Assembly: GCF_000429425.1 (NCBI RefSeq) | Contig: NZ_AUBV01000007.1 | Location: 124,001 to 188,000 of the forward strand | Reading direction: 5' to 3' | DNA: 64,000 nt | Origin: Algoriphagus mannitolivorans DSM 15301 | Lineage (GTDB): Bacteria; Bacteroidota; Bacteroidia; Cytophagales; Cyclobacteriaceae | In this document: positions 1-7,383 of the stretch, in pieces | Position numbering within the stretch: the stretch's first letter is position 1 | How the letters are laid out: each line of letters begins with the position of its first letter | The notes under the pieces: model-generated | Databases searched by the model: none | What the model saw: only the letters and a program-made list of their open reading frames with translations | What the model was told of the DNA's origin: nothing | Translations under genes and position numbers: made by a program

Positions 1-97
1 ATAGTCCTGCGCCCAGTCCTGCAAGTATACATACAATCAATAAGAATGATTGTGCTCCCGGCATGAGAGGCGAGCTGAAAATATCTAATAGGATCAT
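1..97 (-). CDS. N-terminus of a truncated membrane protein
   Basis: Only the first 32 codons lie in the window; the gene runs off the left edge. The ATG is at 97 and the peptide starts MILLDIFSSPLMPGAQS, followed by a strongly hydrophobic stretch ending in a glycine-rich ILAGLGAGL. That pattern fits the first transmembrane helix of a polytopic membrane protein, but the family cannot be named from so little. It lies 83 bp downstream of the acidic-protein gene on the same strand. Confidence 0.5.
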   Translation of the reverse strand, partial: MILLDIFSSPLMPGAQSFLLIVCILAGLGAGL

Positions 98-180
98 TTT
101 TTATTGAATTTCAGATGATGGGCGAAGATAAGTCCAGTGTCGCAAATAACAAAGAACAAAATGGGCTCCGTCCAAAAGGA

Positions 181-384
181 TTAATCTAAATCGTCAAAAT
201 CTTCGTCGTCATCGAAGTCATCGTCATCAAAGTCTTCGTCCTCTTCATCGAAGTCAACAAAGTTGTCGTCTACCAACTCAGTTTCCTCGTCTAAATCGTA
301 CTCATCTTCGAAGTCGTCTTCAAACTCATCTTCCTCTTCTTCGAAATCATCGAATTCGTCGAAATCTTCTTCAAAATCCTCCAT
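181..384 (-). CDS. Extremely acidic 67-aa protein
   Basis: About 47 of 67 residues are Asp or Glu, 11 are Phe, and there is no Lys, Arg or His. The pattern is runs of two to four acidic residues separated by single Phe/Tyr/Leu, so the chain should be disordered and highly negatively charged. It has no signal peptide. Family and function are not recognised. A histone-like or nucleic-acid-mimic role, metal buffering, or binding a basic partner are only possibilities. The gene has its own ATG, a clean stop and its own intergenic region upstream. Low complexity means a chance ORF cannot be fully excluded, but runs of GAT/GAA codons in one frame over 200 bp argue for a real gene. Confidence 0.65.
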   Translation of the reverse strand: MEDFEEDFDEFDDFEEEEDEFEDDFEDEYDLDEETELVDDNFVDFDEEDEDFDDDDFDDDEDFDDLD

Positions 385-423
385 GGCGTGTTTTTAAAGG
401 GTTTTAATGATTGAACGGTACGA

Positions 424-462
424 AATAAGGCAAAATTTTAATTTCCTCCATAATGCCTTATT
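424..462 (-). promoter_or_regulatory. Inverted repeat upstream of the acidic-protein gene
   Basis: AATAAGGCA (424-432) and TGCCTTATT (454-462) form a perfect 9-bp inverted repeat with a 21-nt spacer, about 40 bp upstream of the ATG at 384. It could be a paired operator or an mRNA stem-loop. No clear TAnnTTTG element was found next to it. The rest of the 255-bp gap to the response-regulator gene is AT-rich and holds nothing else I can name. Confidence 0.3.
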
Positions 463-639
463 AATTTTTTTTCAAGGATAATATTTTCTCAAAAAAGGCC
501 CCAAATCTTTGGATTCGGTTTGTTTTTTGACTTTCAAGAAAATAAGATAGTTAAATCGATTTCGTCTTCAAAAAAATAATGATTCCAATTTAAATTCTTG
601 GATCAAAGCAAGGAGAACAAAAAAAAACTGATCGTTGGA

Positions 640-999
640 TCAGTTGAAAATCGTTTTGATGTATTTTTTTATCAGGGGTTTGGAAAGGTAATCTTTCACA
701 ATTTGATATTGACTCGCTTTATTGATATCCCTTTCATCTACTGAACTACTGAGGATATAGATTTTGGCTTCATTTTCTTCTGGATGAAAATTATCTAAAA
801 AATCCCACCCGTTCATCTCAGGCATGTTCAAGTCCAAAAACAGGTAATTCGGCTTTATAGCTTCGATTTCCTCCAACGCTCTTTTGGCACTATGGTATTT
901 GTAAAACTGACAAGGTTCCTTGACATTCTTGGAAATTAGCTTTTCAGTTACGAAAGTGCTAATTGGGTCGTCATCTATGAGAACAATGGTCAGCATCAA
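640..999 (-). CDS. Single-domain response regulator (CheY-like receiver)
   Basis: The 119-aa protein is one receiver domain with no output domain. The acidic pocket is D9-D11, the phospho-acceptor is D56 in LFLDLNMPEMNGW, the conserved Ser is S84, and the Lys is K107 in the LSKP motif. It should act as a phosphate-accepting switch or phosphorelay intermediate in the cytoplasm. No histidine kinase is adjacent; an Hpt protein lies far away at 32.6-32.9 kb and nothing here links them. The start could be either of two consecutive Met codons. Confidence 0.9.
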   Translation of the reverse strand: MMLTIVLIDDDPISTFVTEKLISKNVKEPCQFYKYHSAKRALEEIEAIKPNYLFLDLNMPEMNGWDFLDNFHPEENEAKIYILSSSVDERDINKASQYQIVKDYLSKPLIKKYIKTIFN

Positions 1000-1116
1000 A
1001 ATGCAAATAAGTTAGATTGAAATACATTTAAAGTATTACAAAAATACTGCCTATTTTTCAAACTTCAAATTTAAATCGCAAATAATTACATCAATAATTG
1101 TACTTATTTAATGAAA

Positions 1117-1440
1117 TTAGGCCTCTGAGTTGAACTTTTCCTTTCCGACCAGCAAATCGAAGAAAAGTTTAAAGTCTGATACCAGACTGAAAAGTGGGTA
1201 TTGAAAAGTTGCAGGTTTATTCTTTTCAAAGAAAAAATGACCAACCCAGGCAAAACCATAGCCTACAAATGGAATCGATATCAACCAAATGTATTTACCG
1301 GTAGCTAAGGCCATGATCAAAATGACAAATAGCAATGCAGTTCCACTAAAATGTAGTTTTCTGCAAACAGGATTTCTATGTTCTGAAAGGTAGAAGGGAT
1401 AGAACTCCTTTAAGGTTTTAAACTTGGTGTCTGAGGTCAT
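1117..1440 (-). CDS. DUF962/Mpo1-like membrane protein
   Basis: The 107-aa protein matches the DUF962 (Mpo1-like) family: an N-terminal FYLSEHRNPVCRKLHFSGT motif, two central hydrophobic helices, and a second motif GHFFFEKNKPATF. In yeast, Mpo1 is a membrane dioxygenase acting in fatty-acid alpha-oxidation; bacterial members are mostly uncharacterised, so an oxygenase role here is inference. Its ATG overlaps the stop of the upstream DUF4136 lipoprotein gene (ATGA, 1437-1440), so the two are probably translationally coupled. Confidence 0.8.
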   Translation of the reverse strand: MTSDTKFKTLKEFYPFYLSEHRNPVCRKLHFSGTALLFVILIMALATGKYIWLISIPFVGYGFAWVGHFFFEKNKPATFQYPLFSLVSDFKLFFDLLVGKEKFNSEA

Positions 1441-2015
1441 TTTGTGTTGGGGTTATTGAGTGAAATGAAGGTTTCTGTGACTTTTTGAAGGGATTTTGAG
1501 ACTTTATTCTTTTTTCCTTTTGGGCTTGAAACTTCAGTGACTGCTGTAAGCGTCATCAAATACTTGTCCTGCACAGGATCAATGAAATCTAAAATAACTT
1601 GCAAAAGCTCATAGTTTGAGGTGGAAACACGTGGTTGATAAAAATTATTGTATGGATTAAAGACCCAGGGGTTATACACCCGGTATCCCCAAAATGGGTA
1701 AGGGTTAAAATTATTGACAGTTTCTCTTTTTCTGGGGTCTTCATTGGAATGATATCGGATTACGACATCTGGTCTCTCTCTCTCATATACCATTCCAGAG
1801 GCTTCTAATTGGGCTTGAAGTTCGGCTTTTACTATTTCATCCAGGATAGGATCATTAAATCCCGGCATATCCAATTCTTTATTGATAATCACGAAAGTTT
1901 TGTATGGCTTCCGGATGGGTATTTCTGTGTTCTCCTTGAAAATGTCAATGGAACTACAGGCTGTCAATCCCAAAGCCATTAATAGGATTAGAATGGGGTT
2001 TGATTTTGGAAACAT
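1437..2015 (-). CDS. DUF4136-type lipoprotein
   Basis: The 192-aa protein begins with a lipoprotein signal; the lipobox LTAC places the lipidated Cys near residue 20. The mature part resembles the DUF4136 family common in Bacteroidota: an N-terminal beta-strand region around FVIINKELD, a central Pro/Tyr/Asn-rich segment (PYPFWGYRVYNPW), and a C-terminal strand pair. It is probably anchored in the outer membrane facing the periplasm. Molecular function is unknown. It is the first gene of a two-gene unit with the DUF962 gene. Confidence 0.75.
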   Translation of the reverse strand: MFPKSNPILILLMALGLTACSSIDIFKENTEIPIRKPYKTFVIINKELDMPGFNDPILDEIVKAELQAQLEASGMVYERERPDVVIRYHSNEDPRKRETVNNFNPYPFWGYRVYNPWVFNPYNNFYQPRVSTSNYELLQVILDFIDPVQDKYLMTLTAVTEVSSPKGKKNKVSKSLQKVTETFISLNNPNTK

Positions 2016-2121
2016 AGGGGTGATAGGAATAAGGCAATTCTCAAATCAATTTATATTTTCTTTTCTAACGAAAAAACAGCCTGAAAAGTAACATTCCTTT
2101 CGTCCCATTGAATTGGAATAC

Positions 2122-2129
2122 TATTTTTG
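2122..2129 (+). promoter_or_regulatory. Candidate -7 promoter element (TATTTTTG)
   Basis: TATTTTTG matches the Bacteroidota -7 consensus TAnnTTTG exactly. No good -33 TTTG is seen at the usual distance. Transcription would begin near 2135, just before the two ATG codons at 2140 and 2143. This supports the shorter start for the deaminase gene, because the more upstream in-frame codon at 2113 would lie inside or before the promoter. Confidence 0.4.
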
Positions 2130-2139
2130 CCAAAGCGAT

Positions 2140-2625
2140 ATGATGAGTAGACCCGATTTTGACGATATTTTCATGGAACTGGCCGTTAATCTGGCTAAAC
2201 GTTCCCATTGCATCAAAAAACATGTAGGTGCAGTATTGACCAAAGACACCCGAATTATTTCCATAGGATATAATGGTCCCCCTGCGGGAACTCATAACTG
2301 TGATGTAGAATTCCCAGAACATGGGTGTGCTCGAGATAGTAAGGGAAGCTGTTCTTTGGCTTTGCATGCAGAACAGAATGCAATTCTTTATGCAGTCAAA
2401 AACAACACATCAGTCGATGGTTCCACACTCTATGTAACCTTGGCTCCTTGCTTGCCCTGTGCCCGGATAATTTTCTCAATGGGTATATCCAAAGTGGTGT
2501 ATCTCTTTTCCTACGCTGAATACAAAGGGATAGGTTCAGACGAAGGAGTAGACTTCCTTAGAAAATTCGGGGTTCAGGTAGATAAATACACCAAAGAATT
2601 GGAAGTAAATGATGCTTTGGTTTAA
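2140..2625 (+). CDS. dCMP deaminase family protein
   Basis: This is a zinc-dependent cytidine/deoxycytidylate deaminase, probably converting dCMP to dUMP for thymidylate synthesis. The zinc motif is clear: HAE in the LHAEQNAI segment (His ligand, catalytic Glu) and PCLPC with two Cys ligands. An additional His/Cys-containing insert (THNCDVEFPEHGC) is typical of dCMP deaminases. About 160 aa is the usual length. The start is taken at the ATG pair 2140/2143. The stop overlaps the murB stop on the other strand by 4 bp. Confidence 0.9.
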   Translation: MMSRPDFDDIFMELAVNLAKRSHCIKKHVGAVLTKDTRIISIGYNGPPAGTHNCDVEFPEHGCARDSKGSCSLALHAEQNAILYAVKNNTSVDGSTLYVTLAPCLPCARIIFSMGISKVVYLFSYAEYKGIGSDEGVDFLRKFGVQVDKYTKELEVNDALV

Positions 2626-3635
2626 ATGAAGTTTACTTCAGGCTGAAGCTGAACTCCAAATTTTTCAAAGATTGAGTCCTGAATTTTCTGCGACAAGTTC
2701 ATAAGGTCTTTCCCCTTTCCTTCGCCATGATTTACCAATACCAGGGCTTGCTTATCGTGAACTCCAATCTGGCCATTTCTATAGCCTTTCCATCCAGCTT
2801 GCTCGATTAACCACCCCGCAGCCAGTTTCACCCCCTTGTCTTGAGGATAACCGGGTATAGCTGGAAATTTATCTTTTAACTCCTCATATTTTTCAAAGCT
2901 TACAGTCGGGTTTTTGAAAAATGATCCGGAATTCCCGATCACTTTTGGGTCAGGGAGTTTGGATTGCCTTATTTCTATGACTGCATCGGAAATGGCTCGA
3001 ATACTGAGAGTTTTTACTCCGTTTTTTGCCAGTGTATCTTGGATAGCTCCATAAGATGTTTGAAAAACAGGCTGTTTTCTTAAGCGAAAAGTCACTGAAC
3101 AAATGATGTATTGGCCCTTTAATTCATTCTTGAAAACACTTTCTCTATATCCAAAACGGCAGCTTTCCGCATCAAATACTTCAATTTCAAGGCTTTCTCG
3201 GTTTAAAGCTTCCAAGGATTCAAAAACATCCTTGATCTCCACTCCATAGGCCCCAATATTTTGCATGGGGGAGGCGCCGACAGTACCAGGAATCAAGGAA
3301 AGGTTTTCGATTCCTGCCCATTCCTGCTCAATGGCATACATCACGAAATCATGCCAAATTTCTCCAGCTCCTGATTTTACCCAGACATGCTCAGAGTCTT
3401 CCCGAAGTAATTTTATTCCATTGATTTCCAGTTTGACAACTAGCAAATCAAGGTCTTGAGTCAATAAAATATTACTTCCTCCTCCTAAAATGAATACTTC
3501 CAAGTTTTCAGCTTTGGCAAATTGAAGGGCTTCTTTCAGATCTTCGATAGACCTAACCGTCACAAAAAATCTTGCAGTTTGATCAATTCCAAAAGTGTTG
3601 AATGGTTTCAGCGAAATGTTTTCTTGTATATTCAT
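2622..3635 (-). CDS. murB: UDP-N-acetylmuramate dehydrogenase (MurB, type I)
   Basis: MurB reduces UDP-GlcNAc-enolpyruvate to UDP-MurNAc with NADPH and bound FAD, a cytoplasmic step in peptidoglycan synthesis. The N-terminus SLKPFNTFGID and the FAD-binding ILGGGSNILL and SLIPGTVGASPMQNIGAYG motifs are diagnostic. The catalytic Ser is in GSFFKNP, and the essential Glu is in the C-terminal QPEVNF. The sequence follows the E. coli-like type I form. The ATG at 3635 was chosen because homology begins at MNIQENISLKPFNTFG; ten extra residues from 3665 are probably not translated. It is divergent from the M14-like gene. Confidence 0.95.
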   Translation of the reverse strand: MNIQENISLKPFNTFGIDQTARFFVTVRSIEDLKEALQFAKAENLEVFILGGGSNILLTQDLDLLVVKLEINGIKLLREDSEHVWVKSGAGEIWHDFVMYAIEQEWAGIENLSLIPGTVGASPMQNIGAYGVEIKDVFESLEALNRESLEIEVFDAESCRFGYRESVFKNELKGQYIICSVTFRLRKQPVFQTSYGAIQDTLAKNGVKTLSIRAISDAVIEIRQSKLPDPKVIGNSGSFFKNPTVSFEKYEELKDKFPAIPGYPQDKGVKLAAGWLIEQAGWKGYRNGQIGVHDKQALVLVNHGEGKGKDLMNLSQKIQDSIFEKFGVQLQPEVNFI

Positions 3636-3711
3636 GAGCCCGTTAATCTCTTGCGAAATAAGCAAGAAAAGGGCTAAACTGAAACCTATTTAGAATACCT
3701 GATTTTATTCC

Positions 3712-4656
3712 ATGAAAGAAGTTCAGATTAACGGCGTCAGGGTACGTCCAGGACAATCGGTAAATATCGAGTTGCCGATTGCTAAACTTCCAACTCACAC
3801 CTTAATTGACCTGCCTATTTTCATTAGGTCTTCAAAAAATGAAGGTCCGGTGATTCTTATCTCCGGTGGTGTGCATGGGGACGAAATCAATGGGGTAGTC
3901 ACTGCCAAGAAAATCTTGGAGGAACTCGACCACGGTTTGGAATTACTCCGAGGTACCTTAATCATCATTCCGCTGGTTAATATCTATGGGTTTCTTTCCA
4001 ATAGCCGCACCTTTCCTGATGGCCGGGATTTGAACAGGAGCTTTCCTGGGAATAAAAAAGGGTCATTGGCTTCCAGAATCGCTTTTATTCTAAGTCAGGA
4101 AATTATCCCTCAAATCGATTTTGGAATCGATTTCCACACAGGTGGAAGAATGCTTTCCAATCAGCCTCAGATCAGGGTGGATTTTAAAGACAAAATGGGA
4201 CTGGAGCTAGCCAATGCCTTTGGAACCCACTTTATTGTCAATTCCAAGCACATTGAAAAGTCTTTTAGGAAGACAGCCTTTAATGCCAGAAAACACTTGT
4301 TAGTCTATGAAGGTGGAGAGTCCATGAGACTGGATAGCTATGCTATAGAGGAGGGGATTTCTGGTACCAAAAGGCTTTTGAATCATTTAGGTATGATCGG
4401 AATAGCGCCTGATAGCAAAAACACAGTTACTCTTTCTCAAAGTGATTGGGTGCGAGCCAAAGCCTCAGGAATTTTTTACTCCTCGGTGAAGCTTGGGGAT
4501 TATGTGCGAAAAGGCGAGATCATGGCCAGAATTTCCGATCCCTATGGTCAGGTAGTCGTACCTGTAAAATCAGGCACCAATGGCTATGTCATCGGACTAA
4601 ATAATAACCCGGTAATCAACGTTGGTGATGCTTTAATCCATTTAGGAAAGGAATAA
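3712..4656 (+). CDS. Succinylglutamate desuccinylase/aspartoacylase family zinc hydrolase
   Basis: The 314-aa protein belongs to the AstE/ASPA branch of the M14 metallopeptidase fold. Zinc ligands are H55 and E58 in GGVHGDEINGV and H142 in DFHTGG; the substrate-arginine motif DLNRSFPG starts at D106. The C-terminal ~80 residues form a beta domain resembling a lipoyl/biotinyl fold (GDYVRKGEIMARISDPYG), as in many bacterial members. It should hydrolyse an N-acyl amino acid or a similar amide in the cytoplasm; the substrate cannot be told from sequence. In Cytophagales an ATP-grasp RimK-like ligase is often adjacent, but none is here. Confidence 0.85.
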   Translation: MKEVQINGVRVRPGQSVNIELPIAKLPTHTLIDLPIFIRSSKNEGPVILISGGVHGDEINGVVTAKKILEELDHGLELLRGTLIIIPLVNIYGFLSNSRTFPDGRDLNRSFPGNKKGSLASRIAFILSQEIIPQIDFGIDFHTGGRMLSNQPQIRVDFKDKMGLELANAFGTHFIVNSKHIEKSFRKTAFNARKHLLVYEGGESMRLDSYAIEEGISGTKRLLNHLGMIGIAPDSKNTVTLSQSDWVRAKASGIFYSSVKLGDYVRKGEIMARISDPYGQVVVPVKSGTNGYVIGLNNNPVINVGDALIHLGKE

Positions 4657-4680
4657 AAAAACTCCGGGTTTTTCCCGGAG
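4655..4680 (-). terminator. Rho-independent terminator after the phosphohexomutase gene
   Basis: CTCCGGG (4662-4668) pairs with CCCGGAG (4674-4680) around a TTTTT loop. On the minus strand it is followed by a run of seven T. It lies between two convergent genes and may also slow transcription from the plus side, where the T-run is weaker. Confidence 0.85.
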
Positions 4681-4697
4681 CTTCCATGTTTTATTTT

Positions 4698-6428
4698 TTA
4701 GCTGAAATAGGCCCTTAGCCCCTCAAGCTTCTCTACCAATTCTGCTTCTACTTTTCTATAATCTTTTGGATCTTTTAAAGGTGCATTTACCGAGAAGTAA
4801 TATTTGATTTTGGGTTCGGTGCCAGAAGGCCTAGCCGAAATCTTACTTCCATCCTCTAAGTAAAATTGCATTACATTGGACTTGTCCATTTCCAGTTTTT
4901 CTGTCTTTCCGGAAAGCAAATCGGTTACAGTTGAGCTTTTTACATCAATGATTTTGACCACTTTAGAGCCATTCATTTCAGTCGGAGGATTAGTTCGAAA
5001 ATCCGCCATTAGTTTTTGAATCTGTTCGGCCCCATCCTTTCCTTTTTTGGTCACTGAGATCAGAGATTCTTTATAGAACCCAAACTGGGAATAGATATCT
5101 GCTAATACTTCGAAAACGTTTTTGCCCTTGGTTTTGTAATAAGCGATCACCTCTGCCACCATTGCGCAAGCGCTTACGCCGTCTTTGTCACGGACAAAAT
5201 CTCCGACCAAATATCCATAGGATTCTTCTCCACCTCCAATAAATGTTTCTTTTCCTTCCAGCTCTCTGATAATCGCAGCGATATTTTTGAATCCAGTCAA
5301 AACGTTGAAGCATTTCACGCCAAAGCCTGCAGCAAGCTCGTTGATTAATTCAGTCGTCACAATGGTGTTGACCATGAACTGCTTTCCATCTAATTTGCCA
5401 GCTTCTTTCCATCTGGAAAGCAGGTAATAGCTTAGGAGGACACCTGTTTGATTTCCATTGAGAAGTTCAAATTCTCCTTTCTCATTAGGAACAACTGCAG
5501 CATACCTGTCACCGTCAGGATCGCAGGCTAAAACCAATTCTGCGCCAACTCTTTTTCCCAATTCCACGGAAAGAGTCAATGCTTCCGCTTCCTCAGGATT
5601 TGGATAAATGACCGTAGGAAAAGTGCCATCAGGCTCAATTTGTTCTTTGACCACGTGGACATTTTCGAACCCAAATGCTTTCAAAGCAGCCGGTACCATT
5701 TTTCCGGATGCTCCATGAATAGGCGAAAAAACAATTGGCATGGATTTCTGAGCGTGTATTTCAGATTTTGCTAGGCTTAATCCTTTTACTTTTTCCAAAT
5801 AAATCTGGTCAAAATCGGACTCGATGTATTGGATCAGATTGTCATTTTTATCCCAATTCACGTGATCGAAGGAAGTTATCTTTTGAACTTCCTTGATAAT
5901 GTTAGAGTCATGAGGAGCGACAACTTGGGCACCGTCTTCCCAATAAGCCTTGTATCCATTGTATTCCTTGGGATTATGGGATGCGGTAATCATTACTCCA
6001 GATTTGCAGCCAAAGTACCTTACAGCAAAGGAAAGCATAGGAGTGGGCCGCATTTCTCTGAAATACATGACTTTGATTCCATTGGCCGTTAGAACATCAG
6101 CCGTAGTCTTAGCGAAAAGAGTATTGTTGATTCTACTGTCATGGGTGATTGCGACTTTGATTTCTTCTCCAGGAAAGCATTTGAGCAGGTAATTTGCCAA
6201 ACCTTGCGTGGCCATCCCCACGGTATAGACATTCATTCGGTTGGTACCTACCCCCATAAGACCTCTGAGCCCGCCAGTGCCGAATTCAAGGTCTTGATAA
6301 AAGGAATCTACCAGTTCAGTAGGGTTTTCAGCGATAAGTTTTTGGATGCTTGCCTTGGTGTTAGCATCTACATTTCCATCCAGCCAGCTTTGTGCCTTGG
6401 CTAGGATTGCAGGGTCGATTGAACTCAT
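4698..6428 (-). CDS. Phosphoglucomutase/phosphomannomutase family enzyme
   Basis: The 576-aa protein is an alpha-D-phosphohexomutase interconverting hexose 1- and 6-phosphates in the cytoplasm. The four domains are recognisable: the phosphoserine loop TASHNP with S150, the magnesium loop DPDGDR, the sugar-specificity loop GGGEESYG (glucose-type enzymes carry this pattern), and the C-terminal phosphate-binding loop RPSGTEPKIK. Length and the N-terminal FGTGGLRG motif fit the PGM2/phosphopentomutase-like subgroup. Glucose-1-phosphate made here could feed rfbA at 22 kb, although the genes are not linked. Confidence 0.92.
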   Translation of the reverse strand: MSSIDPAILAKAQSWLDGNVDANTKASIQKLIAENPTELVDSFYQDLEFGTGGLRGLMGVGTNRMNVYTVGMATQGLANYLLKCFPGEEIKVAITHDSRINNTLFAKTTADVLTANGIKVMYFREMRPTPMLSFAVRYFGCKSGVMITASHNPKEYNGYKAYWEDGAQVVAPHDSNIIKEVQKITSFDHVNWDKNDNLIQYIESDFDQIYLEKVKGLSLAKSEIHAQKSMPIVFSPIHGASGKMVPAALKAFGFENVHVVKEQIEPDGTFPTVIYPNPEEAEALTLSVELGKRVGAELVLACDPDGDRYAAVVPNEKGEFELLNGNQTGVLLSYYLLSRWKEAGKLDGKQFMVNTIVTTELINELAAGFGVKCFNVLTGFKNIAAIIRELEGKETFIGGGEESYGYLVGDFVRDKDGVSACAMVAEVIAYYKTKGKNVFEVLADIYSQFGFYKESLISVTKKGKDGAEQIQKLMADFRTNPPTEMNGSKVVKIIDVKSSTVTDLLSGKTEKLEMDKSNVMQFYLEDGSKISARPSGTEPKIKYYFSVNAPLKDPKDYRKVEAELVEKLEGLRAYFS

Positions 6429-6608
6429 ATTCTTTTTAAAAATTTCAGTTGGAATCTAAGTTATAGAAAATGTCAAAAATTGCCACGCACAAGTGAAAAT
6501 AGTACCCTTCCCTCTAGGTTTTATTTGCCTAAAGATCAATTCGATGAATGAAAAAGTTTTTTTAGGAATAGATAAGACCTATTTTAGATCGTCAAACACC
6601 CTTATAAA

Positions 6609-7364
6609 ATGAAGATTATCCATATTCTCTGGATTACATTTCTTATTCCTTTTCTGTCCGTTGATTCCAATAGAGATCAGTCTATTGAAAATTGGGGAAA
6701 TGATTCCCCAACTGTGAGAGAATCTACCGTAGACATCCAAGTAAAAGTAGGGGAAAAGCTCTTCGTTTTTGGGAAAGCTCAAGGTACTTTGGACAATGTC
6801 AAAATCGGGATGCACCTCCTTAATTTTGCCCAAAATCCTACTATTGCTGGTGTTAACGCTGATTTAAACCAAGTCACTTGGAAAAAATTGAAGAACGGAG
6901 CGATTCAAATTCAGTCCTACTATAAACCTTGGCCCAATATTTTGACTTGGTTAGTTCTTCCGGATGGAAAATTGAAAATGGAGGCGATAGCTACTGAATC
7001 CTATCAACACTCCCTGGCTAATTTGGGGCTGGGGTTTGATTTTCCGGAGGAAGAATTGAAAAAGTTGGAATTGAATGACCAGCAGTTGGCATTTCCAGAT
7101 GCATTGACTGAAGCAAAGTTTTTCAAAAACGTAAGTTTTGAGTTTGCCAATGCCAAATTGAACATACAATCTGAATTGAGCGATCTGGCCTTCAACTCTA
7201 ATTTTTCTAACAAAGGATCAAAAGATGCTGACTTTGTCATTTCTTTTCCTGAAGATATTCATACTCAAAGTACTCCCTCTGCGCCGGGTGTGACATTTGG
7301 GGTAGCTAATCGAAATTCAGTTGAACCAATGACTAAAATGGTTTTATGGTTTGATTTTCAATGA
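6609..7364 (+). CDS. Exported protein of unknown function upstream of a GH2 gene
   Basis: The 251-aa protein has an N-terminal hydrophobic signal (MKIIHILWITFLIPFLSV) without a lipobox Cys. The remainder is rich in beta-strand-like alternation with Asn/Asp and aromatic residues (SYYKPWPNILTWLVLPDGKLKM), suggesting a periplasmic or surface beta-sandwich. I do not recognise the family; a galactose-mutarotase-like fold is a guess. It is 19 bp upstream of the GH2 gene on the same strand, so a role in the same carbohydrate pathway is inferred from context only. Confidence 0.7.
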   Translation: MKIIHILWITFLIPFLSVDSNRDQSIENWGNDSPTVRESTVDIQVKVGEKLFVFGKAQGTLDNVKIGMHLLNFAQNPTIAGVNADLNQVTWKKLKNGAIQIQSYYKPWPNILTWLVLPDGKLKMEAIATESYQHSLANLGLGFDFPEEELKKLELNDQQLAFPDALTEAKFFKNVSFEFANAKLNIQSELSDLAFNSNFSNKGSKDADFVISFPEDIHTQSTPSAPGVTFGVANRNSVEPMTKMVLWFDFQ

Positions 7365-7383
7365 AATAAACTGTGACACAGAT

